DNA from: Chitinophaga dinghuensis
GTDB lineage: Bacteria > Bacteroidota > Bacteroidia > Chitinophagales > Chitinophagaceae
Direction of reading: 5' to 3'
NCBI RefSeq assembly: GCF_003259435.1
Contig: NZ_QLMA01000001.1
Location: 372,001-436,000 of the forward strand
DNA: 64,000 nucleotides
Part shown: piece by piece, positions 1 through 7,342 of the stretch
How the letters are laid out: each line of letters starts with the position of its first letter
How positions within the stretch are numbered: position 1 is the stretch's first letter
The notes under the pieces: generated by a model
Told to the model about the DNA's origin: nothing
The model's database searches: none
What the model saw: only the letters and a program-made list of their open reading frames with translations
Translations under genes and position numbers: made by a program

Positions 1-416
1 CTGGATCAGTTCCGCTGACTACTTATCCTGAACAGCTGTTCATCCAGGCAGAAGCCTACTGGCGCTTGGGTAACCTGCCACAGGCAGCCATTGCATACCA
101 GGCTGGTATCGCCGCTTCGATGAAGCAATATGGCGTGGCAGATGCCGATGCGGCTACTTATATCGCTGCAAATGGTACGCTGTCCAATGTTGCTGCCACT
201 GCATTCACGCAGATCATGACACAAAAATATTTTGCCATGTACCTGAACCCTGAGGTGTTTACCGACTGGCGTAGAACAGGTGTACCTTCGCTTACTCCGA
301 TTGCCGGTACCCAGATTCCTCGCAGGTTCCTTTATCCACAGCAGGAGCTCAGCTATAATGCACCTAACGTGAATTCCAAATTGGGACTTTACAGCAAAGT
401 TTGGTGGGATCAATAA
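1..416 (+). CDS. SusD-like outer-membrane lipoprotein, 3' part
   Basis: The reading frame is open from the window edge to a TAA stop at 414-416, so only the last ~137 residues are present. The sequence has the look of the C-terminal helical part of SusD/RagB-type nutrient-binding lipoproteins: a helix rich in Ala and Gln, the segment FIQAEAYWRLGN typical of the 'AEA' helix where the protein scaffolds its TPR-like repeats, and the late motif LNPEVFTDWRRTGVP followed by PRRFLYPQQE. This last pattern (Trp-Arg-Arg-Thr-Gly, then 'P.R.lYP..E') is characteristic of the SusD-like_2 subgroup. Such proteins sit on the cell surface and hand substrates to a SusC TonB-dependent porin, which should be encoded just upstream outside the window. 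A strong terminator follows directly. Confidence 0.85.
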   Translation, partial: GSVPLTTYPEQLFIQAEAYWRLGNLPQAAIAYQAGIAASMKQYGVADADAATYIAANGTLSNVAATAFTQIMTQKYFAMYLNPEVFTDWRRTGVPSLTPIAGTQIPRRFLYPQQELSYNAPNVNSKLGLYSKVWWDQ

Positions 417-434
417 ACAGATTTTCACTACTGA

Positions 435-470
435 TAAAAAAAGAGGGCCATTTGAGCCCTCTTTTTTTAT
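435..470. terminator. Intrinsic terminator after the SusD-like gene
   Basis: Stem AGAGGGC (442-448) pairs with GCCCTCT (456-462) around a 7-base loop. It is flanked by an A run on the left and a run of seven T on the right, so it can end transcription on the plus strand. A TATTTTTG box (468-475) that matches the -7 consensus for the next gene overlaps the T run, but no TTTG is found 19 bases upstream of it. Confidence 0.85.
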
Positions 471-494
471 TTTTGTACCGCTAAACTATAAATC

Positions 495-809
495 ATGGAA
501 AATCAGCAGGAAGAACAACAGCAACTTAATATTGAGTTGAGTGAAGAAATGGCAGAAGGACAATACGCGAATCTCGCTATCATCACCCATTCCAACGCAG
601 AATTTGTAGTAGATTTTGTAAATGTGATGCCAGGTCTGCCTAAAGCAAAAGTTAAATCCCGAATCATACTCACACCGCAACATGCCAAACGTTTCATGAA
701 GGCTATGTTGGAGAATATCAAGAAATACGAATCCGTACACGGCACCATTCAGGATCAGGAGCCAGTTTCCCTGCCAATGAACTTTGGCGGTCCTACCGCT
801 CAAGCATAA
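495..809 (+). CDS. DUF3467 family protein
   Basis: A 104-residue cytoplasmic protein matching the DUF3467 family, which is widespread in Bacteroidota and has no assigned function. Visible family features are the acidic N-terminus rich in Gln and Glu, the central strand pattern YANLAIITHSNAEFVVDF, and the segment PGLPKAKVKSRIILTPQHAKRF followed by an amphipathic helix. The N-terminal ATG at 495 sits shortly after the terminator of the previous gene. The next gene, a dehydrogenase, starts 39 bases after its stop, so both may be co-transcribed. The function remains unknown; the fold looks like a small alpha/beta protein without membrane segments or signal peptide. Confidence 0.85.
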   Translation: MENQQEEQQQLNIELSEEMAEGQYANLAIITHSNAEFVVDFVNVMPGLPKAKVKSRIILTPQHAKRFMKAMLENIKKYESVHGTIQDQEPVSLPMNFGGPTAQA

Positions 810-848
810 GCCAGTATTGAATTTAGTACGTATCTCAGCTTTCTTGCC

Positions 849-1922
849 ATGGAAAAAACATTTTCATATCATCATTTATTGGAATTTACCCATGAGGTTT
901 TTGTACACATGGGTTGTTCTCTCGAACACGCACGCCTCGCCAGCGAAGTACTGGTAGCAGCGGATCTCAGGGGTATCGATTCTCATGGGGTAGCGCGACT
1001 CTCCGGGTATGTACGCCTCTGGGAAGCTGGCAGGATTAATGCCAAACCGAATATCCGCATTGTCCACGAAACGCCCAGTACTGCTGTGGTAGATGGAGAT
1101 GCCGGACTTGGTCTTGTGGTAGCGCCTTTTGCTATGCAGGTAGCCATTCAGAAGGCTGCGGCTGTAGGTACCGGATGGGTGAGCGTGAAAAATTCCAACC
1201 ACTTTGGTATTGCCGGATATCATGCGATGCAGGCACTCGATCAGGATATGATCGGTATGGCTATGACCAATGCCAGTCCCCTGGTAGCGCCTACTTTCTC
1301 CAAAGAAAGAATGTTGGGTACCAATCCCATCGCAGTAGCCATCCCCGCAAAAGAACAACCGCCGTTTGTGGCTGACTTCGCTACTACTACTGCAGCCAAT
1401 GGTAAATTGGAAATATTGCAACGTAAGAACGAAGAAGCGCCATACGGTTGGATTCAAGACAAAGACGGACAGCCAAGTACCAATCCGCATGAGCTTAAAG
1501 ATGGTGGCGCATTATTGCCATTGGGTGGCGATAGAGATCATGGAAGTCATAAAGGGTATTGTTTGGGAGCAATTGTTGATATATTTTCGGCCGTGCTTTC
1601 AGGAGCTAACTATGGTCCGTGGGCGCCTCCTTTTGTAAGTTTTCTGCCACTGGCGCCAGATCCTGTAGGAGAAGGCCTGGGACATTTCTTCGGAGCTATG
1701 CGGGTAGATGCTTTCCGCCCCGCAGATGAATTCAAGGAACACATGGATAAATGGATTACCCGCTTCCGCGCAGCTACACCCATAGCAGGTAAGGAAGTAT
1801 TGATTCCTGGTGATCCGGAAAGAGAAATGCAGCAACACCGCCTGGAAAATGGTATTCCGGTGCTGGCCCCTGTAGTCAAGGATTTACAGGAAGTTGCCGC
1901 GAAGTTTAAACTTAATTTTTAA
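849..1922 (+). CDS. Ldh family oxidoreductase (malate/L-lactate/ureidoglycolate dehydrogenase type)
   Basis: A 357-residue NAD(P)-dependent 2-hydroxyacid dehydrogenase of the Ldh_2 family, a fold unrelated to classical lactate dehydrogenase. Family signatures are RGIDSHGVAR (residues 41-50, with His46), the glycine-rich DGDAGLGLV, the NSNHFG motif (115-120) with the likely catalytic His118, and GTNPIAVAIPA for cofactor binding. The length fits the family (about 340-360). The substrate cannot be read from the sequence: malate, L-lactate, ureidoglycolate or delta-1-piperideine-2-carboxylate are all used by members. It lies 39 bases downstream of the DUF3467 gene and 35 bases upstream of aspartate kinase, which suggests one transcription unit ending at the palindromic terminator at 3301. 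Confidence 0.88.
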   Translation: MEKTFSYHHLLEFTHEVFVHMGCSLEHARLASEVLVAADLRGIDSHGVARLSGYVRLWEAGRINAKPNIRIVHETPSTAVVDGDAGLGLVVAPFAMQVAIQKAAAVGTGWVSVKNSNHFGIAGYHAMQALDQDMIGMAMTNASPLVAPTFSKERMLGTNPIAVAIPAKEQPPFVADFATTTAANGKLEILQRKNEEAPYGWIQDKDGQPSTNPHELKDGGALLPLGGDRDHGSHKGYCLGAIVDIFSAVLSGANYGPWAPPFVSFLPLAPDPVGEGLGHFFGAMRVDAFRPADEFKEHMDKWITRFRAATPIAGKEVLIPGDPEREMQQHRLENGIPVLAPVVKDLQEVAAKFKLNF

Positions 1923-1957
1923 AATATTCTCAATCATTTATATACAATTCTATTCAG

Positions 1958-3280
1958 ATGAAAGTGTTAAAATTTGGTGGAACCTCCGTGGGAAAACCAG
2001 AGCGTATGCATTCGGTAGCACAGCTGATCACCGCAGATGATGATCAGAAAATTGTAGTGCTATCAGCACTGTCAGGTACTACTAACTCCCTCGTGGAAAT
2101 TAGCCAGTCATTGTCAGAAGGTAAGAAGGACCAGGCTAAGAAGCAGATCGATAAGCTGGAAGGCCACTATCGTTCTTTCTGTGAGGAGCTGGTCAAGACC
2201 GAGGCTGGCCGTGCCAACGCGAAGGCTATCGTTGATGAACACTTCGAATTCCTGAATATTATCCTGAAGATTTCCTTCAATGAAGCATTGAATAAGGATA
2301 TTCTGGCACAGGGTGAATTGCTGTCTACCCGCCTGTTCTGCGTTTTCCTGCAAGAAGCAGGCATTAAAGCAGGACTGTTGCCAGCACTGGATTTCATGAG
2401 CATCGATGAATTCGAAGAACCTGAAATTCCAAAAATTAAGTCTAAACTCACCTCCCTGATTGATAGAAACAAGGATATAAAACTGTTCATTACACAAGGT
2501 TATATCTGCCGTAATGCAAGAGGAGAAGTGGATAACCTGAAACGCGGTGGCTCTGATTACTCTGCATCTCTGATTGGTGCAGCCATTCAGGCGGATGAAG
2601 TGCAGATCTGGACAGATATCGACGGTATGCACAACAACGACCCTCGCGTAGTAAAGAAAACCTTCCCCATCGAACAACTGTCTTTCGATGAGGCTGCGGA
2701 GCTGGCGTACTTTGGCGCTAAAATCCTGCATCCTGCTTCTATCTGGCCTGCCCAGCATTTCAACATTCCGGTGAAACTGCTGAATACCATGCAGCCAGAA
2801 GCAAAAGGTACTATCATTACTGAGTTGCCTAACGGTAACGGTGTGAAAGCTATCGCTGCGAAAGATGGCATCATCGCCATCAAAATCAAATCCAGCCGCA
2901 TGTTGCTGGCTTATGGCTTCCTGCGTAAAATCTTCGAAGTATTCGAGAAATTCCGCACGCCAATTGATATGATCACTACTTCTGAAGTAGCAGTATCCCT
3001 GACGATCGACAATCCGCATCATCTGGATCAGATCGTGAAAGAACTGCAGCCATTTGGTACTGTGGAACTGGATTATCAGCAGGCGATCGTTTCCATCGTT
3101 GGTAACGAAGTGGCAGCTACTCCTTCTATCATCACCAAATTGTTCTCTTCTCTGGAAGAAGTGCCGTTGCGCATGATTTCTTATGGTGGTAGCAGACACA
3201 ATATCTCTATCCTGGTGAATGCCCAGTTAAAAGACAGAACACTGCAACTGCTGAATAAAGGCTTATTCGGTCTGGAATAG
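1958..3280 (+). CDS. lysC: Aspartate kinase
   Basis: Monofunctional aspartokinase (440 residues) that phosphorylates L-aspartate with ATP, the first step towards lysine/diaminopimelate, threonine and methionine. The N-terminal KFGGTSVG motif (residues 5-12) is the amino-acid kinase nucleotide-binding signature. The 'KRGGSDYSASLIGAA' segment and 'WTDIDGM' followed by 'DPR' mark the aspartate-binding part of the kinase domain. The C-terminal ~130 residues form two ACT domains ('TSEVAVSLTID' and 'VSIVGNEV'), so feedback inhibition by an end-product amino acid is expected. No homoserine dehydrogenase is fused. The start at 1958 gives the canonical MKVLKFGGTS beginning. Transcription is stopped by a 42-bp palindrome 20 bases downstream. 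Confidence 0.96.
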   Translation: MKVLKFGGTSVGKPERMHSVAQLITADDDQKIVVLSALSGTTNSLVEISQSLSEGKKDQAKKQIDKLEGHYRSFCEELVKTEAGRANAKAIVDEHFEFLNIILKISFNEALNKDILAQGELLSTRLFCVFLQEAGIKAGLLPALDFMSIDEFEEPEIPKIKSKLTSLIDRNKDIKLFITQGYICRNARGEVDNLKRGGSDYSASLIGAAIQADEVQIWTDIDGMHNNDPRVVKKTFPIEQLSFDEAAELAYFGAKILHPASIWPAQHFNIPVKLLNTMQPEAKGTIITELPNGNGVKAIAAKDGIIAIKIKSSRMLLAYGFLRKIFEVFEKFRTPIDMITTSEVAVSLTIDNPHHLDQIVKELQPFGTVELDYQQAIVSIVGNEVAATPSIITKLFSSLEEVPLRMISYGGSRHNISILVNAQLKDRTLQLLNKGLFGLE

Positions 3281-3300
3281 AATTCCCTGACCTGATTTTA

Positions 3301-3342
3301 TAAAGTAAGACAGCCGTCCCTAGGGACGGCTGTCTTACTTTA
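3301..3342. terminator. Perfect 42-bp palindrome, bidirectional terminator
   Basis: Two 20-base arms (3301-3320 and 3323-3342) are exact reverse complements, and the two central bases TA are self-complementary, so the whole 42 bp reads the same on both strands. It lies between lysC and the oppositely oriented RES toxin gene. T-rich tails are weak, so termination would depend mainly on stem strength. Confidence 0.8.
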
Positions 3343-3372
3343 ATCAAAAAAATAATGCGGTGAAACAGCAGG

Positions 3373-3834
3373 TTATGACTTGCTCAATCGCTGATCGAAA
3401 AGAAAAGGTTTTGTTTCACTGACGATGATTCCCTGCGCTTCCGGATGTTCCGGATTAATCAGGTAATTATATTCGTCAGCAATTACCACAGACGGAATTT
3501 TCAGCACCGCATATTTAGCTGTTGCTATCCACTCGTCCCCGATACACTGCAATTCCGGCAATGGGGCGAGCGATTGCCAGTTGCCTGGTAAGTCTTTCTC
3601 CGTGAGGGTTTTGATGGCTATGTTGTCGGGAATATGGATTCCTGCGATGCAGAAATCTTGTATAATGTTTTTCAGCGGAATATGCACCAGTACTTCCAAT
3701 GCTGCCAGTGCCCTGGAGCCTGCGGTGTATACAATAGAATGCCCTTTGCTGTTCCAGCGGCCACCATACAGGCGCGCACCAGTTCCGCTCAGATCATTAA
3801 TGTAGGCACACTTACTGATCCTGTAAACGTTCAT
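3373..3834 (-). CDS. RES-domain toxin (NAD+-degrading type)
   Basis: A 153-residue RES-family toxin. Members degrade NAD+ in the cytoplasm by phosphorolysis or hydrolysis and arrest growth unless bound by a cognate Xre/MbcA/ParS antitoxin. The family pattern is clear: N-terminal YRISK, then GARLYGGRWNSKG (residues 19-31, conserved Arg21 and Arg26), VYTAGSRALAALE (Tyr36, Ser40, Glu47 as likely active-site residues) and the C-terminal segment where the protein ends after 'NPEHPEA...FDQRL', which resembles the usual 'hpd...f.fD.Rl' ending. It follows the antitoxin gene by 21 bases on the same strand, the usual antitoxin-first order for this family. The fold is related to ADP-ribosyltransferases. 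Confidence 0.92.
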   Translation of the reverse strand: MNVYRISKCAYINDLSGTGARLYGGRWNSKGHSIVYTAGSRALAALEVLVHIPLKNIIQDFCIAGIHIPDNIAIKTLTEKDLPGNWQSLAPLPELQCIGDEWIATAKYAVLKIPSVVIADEYNYLINPEHPEAQGIIVSETKPFLFDQRLSKS

Positions 3835-3855
3835 GAGTAATATATCGAGGTGATG

Positions 3856-4305
3856 CTATGCAAACAAGCCATGTTCTATGCGGCCAAGTTCATCCTGAAT
3901 GAGCTGAAAACCAAACGTAGTGTCTAATAGCGAAATAGGGAGTTGATAGTTGAAAGCCGGCAACGGAGTACGCATCCATTCCTTGAAATTTTCGAGATCA
4001 CCGAATACCTCGGTGCCCCTTTGGTACAGCGCGGAAAGCATTATCGCCCGCTCACTGGTATCCAGTGATAGCTTGGCATCATCCGCATAACGCTGTAATG
4101 TTCTCTCTGATATATGTACGACCTGCGCCAACTCCGTCAATGAAAATGAAATCTGTCTGCTCAGGTTTAATAATGCTCGTTTGATAATGCCACTACGGGA
4201 CAATGCAATGAAATCGAAATAGCCGCCACCCAGCGCATGACTGGCATGACTTGTATCAATCAACAAGGCATTTTCCTGTACCTGATATCCTTTGAAATTT
4301 GACAT
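3856..4305 (-). CDS. Xre/MbcA/ParS-type antitoxin (DUF2384)
   Basis: Antitoxin partner of the RES toxin, 149 residues from the start chosen here. The middle holds an Xre-like helix-turn-helix (GIIKRALLNLSRQISFSL, then ELAQVVHISERTLQRY) and the C-terminal half is the toxin-binding MbcA/ParS region (ALYQRGTEVFGD, then FKEWMRTPLPAFN, a hallmark of the family). Two further in-frame ATGs lie upstream (4314 and 4323), but the one at 4323 falls inside a perfect TATTTTTG -7 box on the minus strand (4328 to 4321), so an mRNA from that promoter would begin around 4314 or later. ATG 4305 (MSNFKGYQV) is therefore preferred. The antitoxin probably represses this promoter. Confidence 0.88.
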   Translation of the reverse strand: MSNFKGYQVQENALLIDTSHASHALGGGYFDFIALSRSGIIKRALLNLSRQISFSLTELAQVVHISERTLQRYADDAKLSLDTSERAIMLSALYQRGTEVFGDLENFKEWMRTPLPAFNYQLPISLLDTTFGFQLIQDELGRIEHGLFA

Positions 4306-4308
4306 AAC

Positions 4309-4341
4309 CGACATTTGTCGCAAAAATACAACAATTTGTCG
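4309..4341 (-). promoter_or_regulatory. Promoter and operator of the Xre-RES toxin-antitoxin pair
   Basis: On the minus strand a TATTTTTG -7 box (4328 to 4321) is bracketed by two copies of CGACAAAT (4341-4334 and 4320-4313) spaced 21 bases start to start, which is two helical turns. The downstream copy is part of a small palindrome CGACATTTGTCG (4309-4320). A good -33 TTTG is not seen. The arrangement suits autoregulation by the antitoxin; that is inference. Confidence 0.6.
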
Positions 4342-4343
4342 TA

Positions 4344-7298
4344 TTAATTGCTTTTATCTTCGAAATAACCGATTTTTCGCATCCAGCTGATTTCCAGTGT
4401 AATAACGCCATAATCAGATACGACCTTCCCTTGCAGGATATAAAATCCGCCCTTCTGGAAAGGATATTGCCGCAAACTGTCCGGAAAATGTACCGTATCC
4501 ACAAACTCATCTTCCGCATCCAGGAAAGTACCAAAACACATCGGATCTCCTTTGGAGGTACGCAACATTTTCATGGTCACATAATAGCCCAGCGTCATAA
4601 TCTCCTTACCAATATATTGATGAAAATCACGGGCAGGGGTATACGTGGATTGTTCATGCTGTAATATACTGAAGGGGGATTGCAAAGGGAACCCCAGCAG
4701 GTCAATTTCATCAAAGGCATCTTCGTGCGCATGATAGGCAAGTTGAGGAAGCGTACAATCTACCGGCGTTGGCCTGAATAATGGCAGGTGATGTATCTGT
4801 CTGACTTCACGGGCTTTGGCTAGCAGACTACCTTTCCACAGCAGTTCTTTTTTCGTATAGCCGGTAAAGTGAAAACAGCCAATACGAATAAGAATTTCCA
4901 TTTGTTCCGGCCCGGGGCCTACGCGGGAAACAAAATCTTCCAGGCTTACAAAAGGCCCGTTGTGTTTTCTTTCTTCCAGGAGTCGCTCTACCAGCGCGAA
5001 TTCCAGCCCCTCGATGTGAATAAAGCCCACATATACTTCTTTACCATGAATATTGGTGAGATAGTCGCTTTGATTGATACAAGGGGCATGTAACTGAATA
5101 CCTGTTTGTTTTAGCTGGTTGAAATACAGTTCCCTGCTGTAAAATCCTCCGAAATTATTGATCACCGCCACCATGAACTCAGCAGGGTAGTAGGTTTTGA
5201 GATAAAGACTTTGGTAACTCTCCACAGCAAAGCTCGCAGAATGCGCCTTAGAGAAGGAAAAATTGGCAAAGCTGGCAATTTGTCTCCATACCTCCTCACT
5301 CACATGCCGGGGATGACCTTTGGCATCGCAATTATTGAAAAACCTTGCCTGTATCTGTTCCAGGTCTTTCATACCTCTGTATTTTCCTGCCATGGCTCTT
5401 CGCAGGCGATCTGCATCGGCCAGTTCCATGTCGGCAAACTTATGCGCCACTTTGATAACATCTTCCTGGTATACCATGATACCAAATGTTTCCTTCAGTA
5501 ATTCCTCAATAACGGGATGGAGGTATACTACTGATTTCGGGTTATTGAAACGTTCAATATATTGTTTCATCATGCCGGATTGGGCCACACCAGGGCGGAT
5601 GATGGAACTGGCGGCTACCAGCGATCTGTAATCATCGCAGCGTAATTTGGTGAGCAACTGCCGCATAGCAGGAGATTCAATGTAAAAACACCCAATAGTA
5701 TTCACGCCGCGCAGATTGGCTTTCACCTGTTCATCCACCATAAAAGCTTTTACATTGTGGATATCGATGTCTACATCATGATTTTGTTTGATGAGATCAA
5801 TGGCATCCCGGATATGCCCAAGTCCTCGCTGACTGAGGATATCGAATTTATACAACCCGATGGCTTCTGCCTGGAACATATCCATCTGCGCTGTGCTGAA
5901 GCCCTTTGGCGGCAGATAGGTGGTACAATAATGATGGATAGGCGACTCACTAATCAGAATGCCGCCTGCATGGATACTGAGATGATTGGGAAATGATTTT
6001 TCCTGGTTATCCATCAGTTGACAGAAGTGCAGAATTTTTCGCTGTATTTTATCTTCATCCAACTTCACACTAAAGCCTCCCTGCAGGATACGATCGATTT
6101 CTTTCTTCGGTAGTCCATATGCTTTCCCCAGTTCCCTGACAATGGCATGTGTCTGGAAAGTAGTGACAGTGCCCAATAACGCCGTATGTTCCGGCCCATA
6201 TTTATTAAAGATGTAGGTAGTGATTTCATCCCGGTCTTTCCAGGAAAAATCGATATCAAAATCAGGCGGAGAGCTGCGATAGAGGTTCAGGAACCGTTCG
6301 AAATAAAGATCCAGTTCTATGGGATCTACATCTGTAATACGTAGGCAATATGCTACGATGGAATTGGCGCCGCTACCGCGACCTACATAGAAAAATCCTT
6401 TTTCCTGGGCAAAGCGAATGATGTCCCAAGTGATCAGAAAATAGGATTCGAAATTGAGTTTTGCAATGATATCCAGTTCCTTTTCAATGCGGGCGGCGGC
6501 AGATTCATGATTGGTGCCATAGCGATAAATCATTCCTTCAAAAGCAAGATCCCGTAAGAGTTTACGGTCTTCTTCCACACTTTTGGTGAATATTTTTTTA
6601 TTGCGGGGGATATTCATTTGCATTTCCACCTCGCAGGCGTTCAGTACTGCCAGCGTATTCTCCACGATATGCGGATATCTTTCAAAATGTTCCACGAGAT
6701 CGGCGGGATGAATAAAAGTTTCATCAGGAGCAGCGTAGGTTTCGGGCGAAAGCTGGGATATCAGGATATTCTGGTCGATGGCTCTCAGCACCTGGTGTAA
6801 TTCATAATGTAGTTCATCCTGGAAGCTCACTGGCTGCATGATTACCAGTTTATCTTTCAGTGCAATAGTGTCTATCCGGAATAATTTATTGATATCCTTT
6901 ACGCGTACGCCCATAAGTTCATGCGGCGCCAATGTATGCGGGGAGCGAGACCCCCAGGGATAGATCACGAATGTATCCGGCAATTCAGGGGCTTGTTCGG
7001 GAAATGGTTCTCCGGTATGTAGTTTATAGGAAAGAAATTTATTGATATGGTACCAGCCGTTCTGATTGCGGGCCAGCAATAGATAACAGAGGGTATGTTC
7101 ATTTCTGCATTCCAGTCCCAGTACGGGTTTGATATCTTGCTCCCTGCATTCAGTAGCAAAGGTCCATGCATCGGAAGTGATGTTGATATTGGTTAGCGCA
7201 AGGGTGGTGATACCGAGTTCTTTTGCTTCCCGGATGAGTGTTTCAACGTGCATGGTGCCATATCGCAGGCTGAAAAATGTTTTGCAGTTCAGGTACAT
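4344..7298 (-). CDS. dnaE: DnaE-type DNA polymerase III alpha subunit, short error-prone form
   Basis: A C-family DNA polymerase of 984 residues, clearly shorter than replicative DnaE (about 1150-1250). The polymerase core is intact: YVGRGSGANSIVAY (304-317), the palm motif PDFDIDF (345-351, metal-binding Asp348 and Asp350), and KFDILSQRGLGHI for the third acidic residue. Helix-hairpin-helix segments and a C-terminal OB fold follow. The N-terminal PHP domain is present but degenerate: where active PHP domains have HxH, this protein has Asn4-Cys-Lys6, and the later TDH/TDF aspartate is Asn37 (ALTNI). Metal-dependent PHP activity is therefore probably lost. It starts 44 bases after dinB on the same strand, so it most likely works with DinB in mutagenic translesion synthesis, as DnaE2 does with ImuB elsewhere. 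A separate replicative dnaE is expected elsewhere in the genome. Confidence 0.92.
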   Translation of the reverse strand: MYLNCKTFFSLRYGTMHVETLIREAKELGITTLALTNINITSDAWTFATECREQDIKPVLGLECRNEHTLCYLLLARNQNGWYHINKFLSYKLHTGEPFPEQAPELPDTFVIYPWGSRSPHTLAPHELMGVRVKDINKLFRIDTIALKDKLVIMQPVSFQDELHYELHQVLRAIDQNILISQLSPETYAAPDETFIHPADLVEHFERYPHIVENTLAVLNACEVEMQMNIPRNKKIFTKSVEEDRKLLRDLAFEGMIYRYGTNHESAAARIEKELDIIAKLNFESYFLITWDIIRFAQEKGFFYVGRGSGANSIVAYCLRITDVDPIELDLYFERFLNLYRSSPPDFDIDFSWKDRDEITTYIFNKYGPEHTALLGTVTTFQTHAIVRELGKAYGLPKKEIDRILQGGFSVKLDEDKIQRKILHFCQLMDNQEKSFPNHLSIHAGGILISESPIHHYCTTYLPPKGFSTAQMDMFQAEAIGLYKFDILSQRGLGHIRDAIDLIKQNHDVDIDIHNVKAFMVDEQVKANLRGVNTIGCFYIESPAMRQLLTKLRCDDYRSLVAASSIIRPGVAQSGMMKQYIERFNNPKSVVYLHPVIEELLKETFGIMVYQEDVIKVAHKFADMELADADRLRRAMAGKYRGMKDLEQIQARFFNNCDAKGHPRHVSEEVWRQIASFANFSFSKAHSASFAVESYQSLYLKTYYPAEFMVAVINNFGGFYSRELYFNQLKQTGIQLHAPCINQSDYLTNIHGKEVYVGFIHIEGLEFALVERLLEERKHNGPFVSLEDFVSRVGPGPEQMEILIRIGCFHFTGYTKKELLWKGSLLAKAREVRQIHHLPLFRPTPVDCTLPQLAYHAHEDAFDEIDLLGFPLQSPFSILQHEQSTYTPARDFHQYIGKEIMTLGYYVTMKMLRTSKGDPMCFGTFLDAEDEFVDTVHFPDSLRQYPFQKGGFYILQGKVVSDYGVITLEISWMRKIGYFEDKSN

Positions 7299-7342
7299 GA
7301 TGTGGTTTTTGACAATTTTCTTTTATTGGTTAGTCGCCTGAT

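Noticed and set aside
2114..3199. 361-codon minus-strand frame inside lysC
   Set aside because: Shadow of a clear aspartate kinase gene; Cys, Phe and Gln content is that of a reverse frame.
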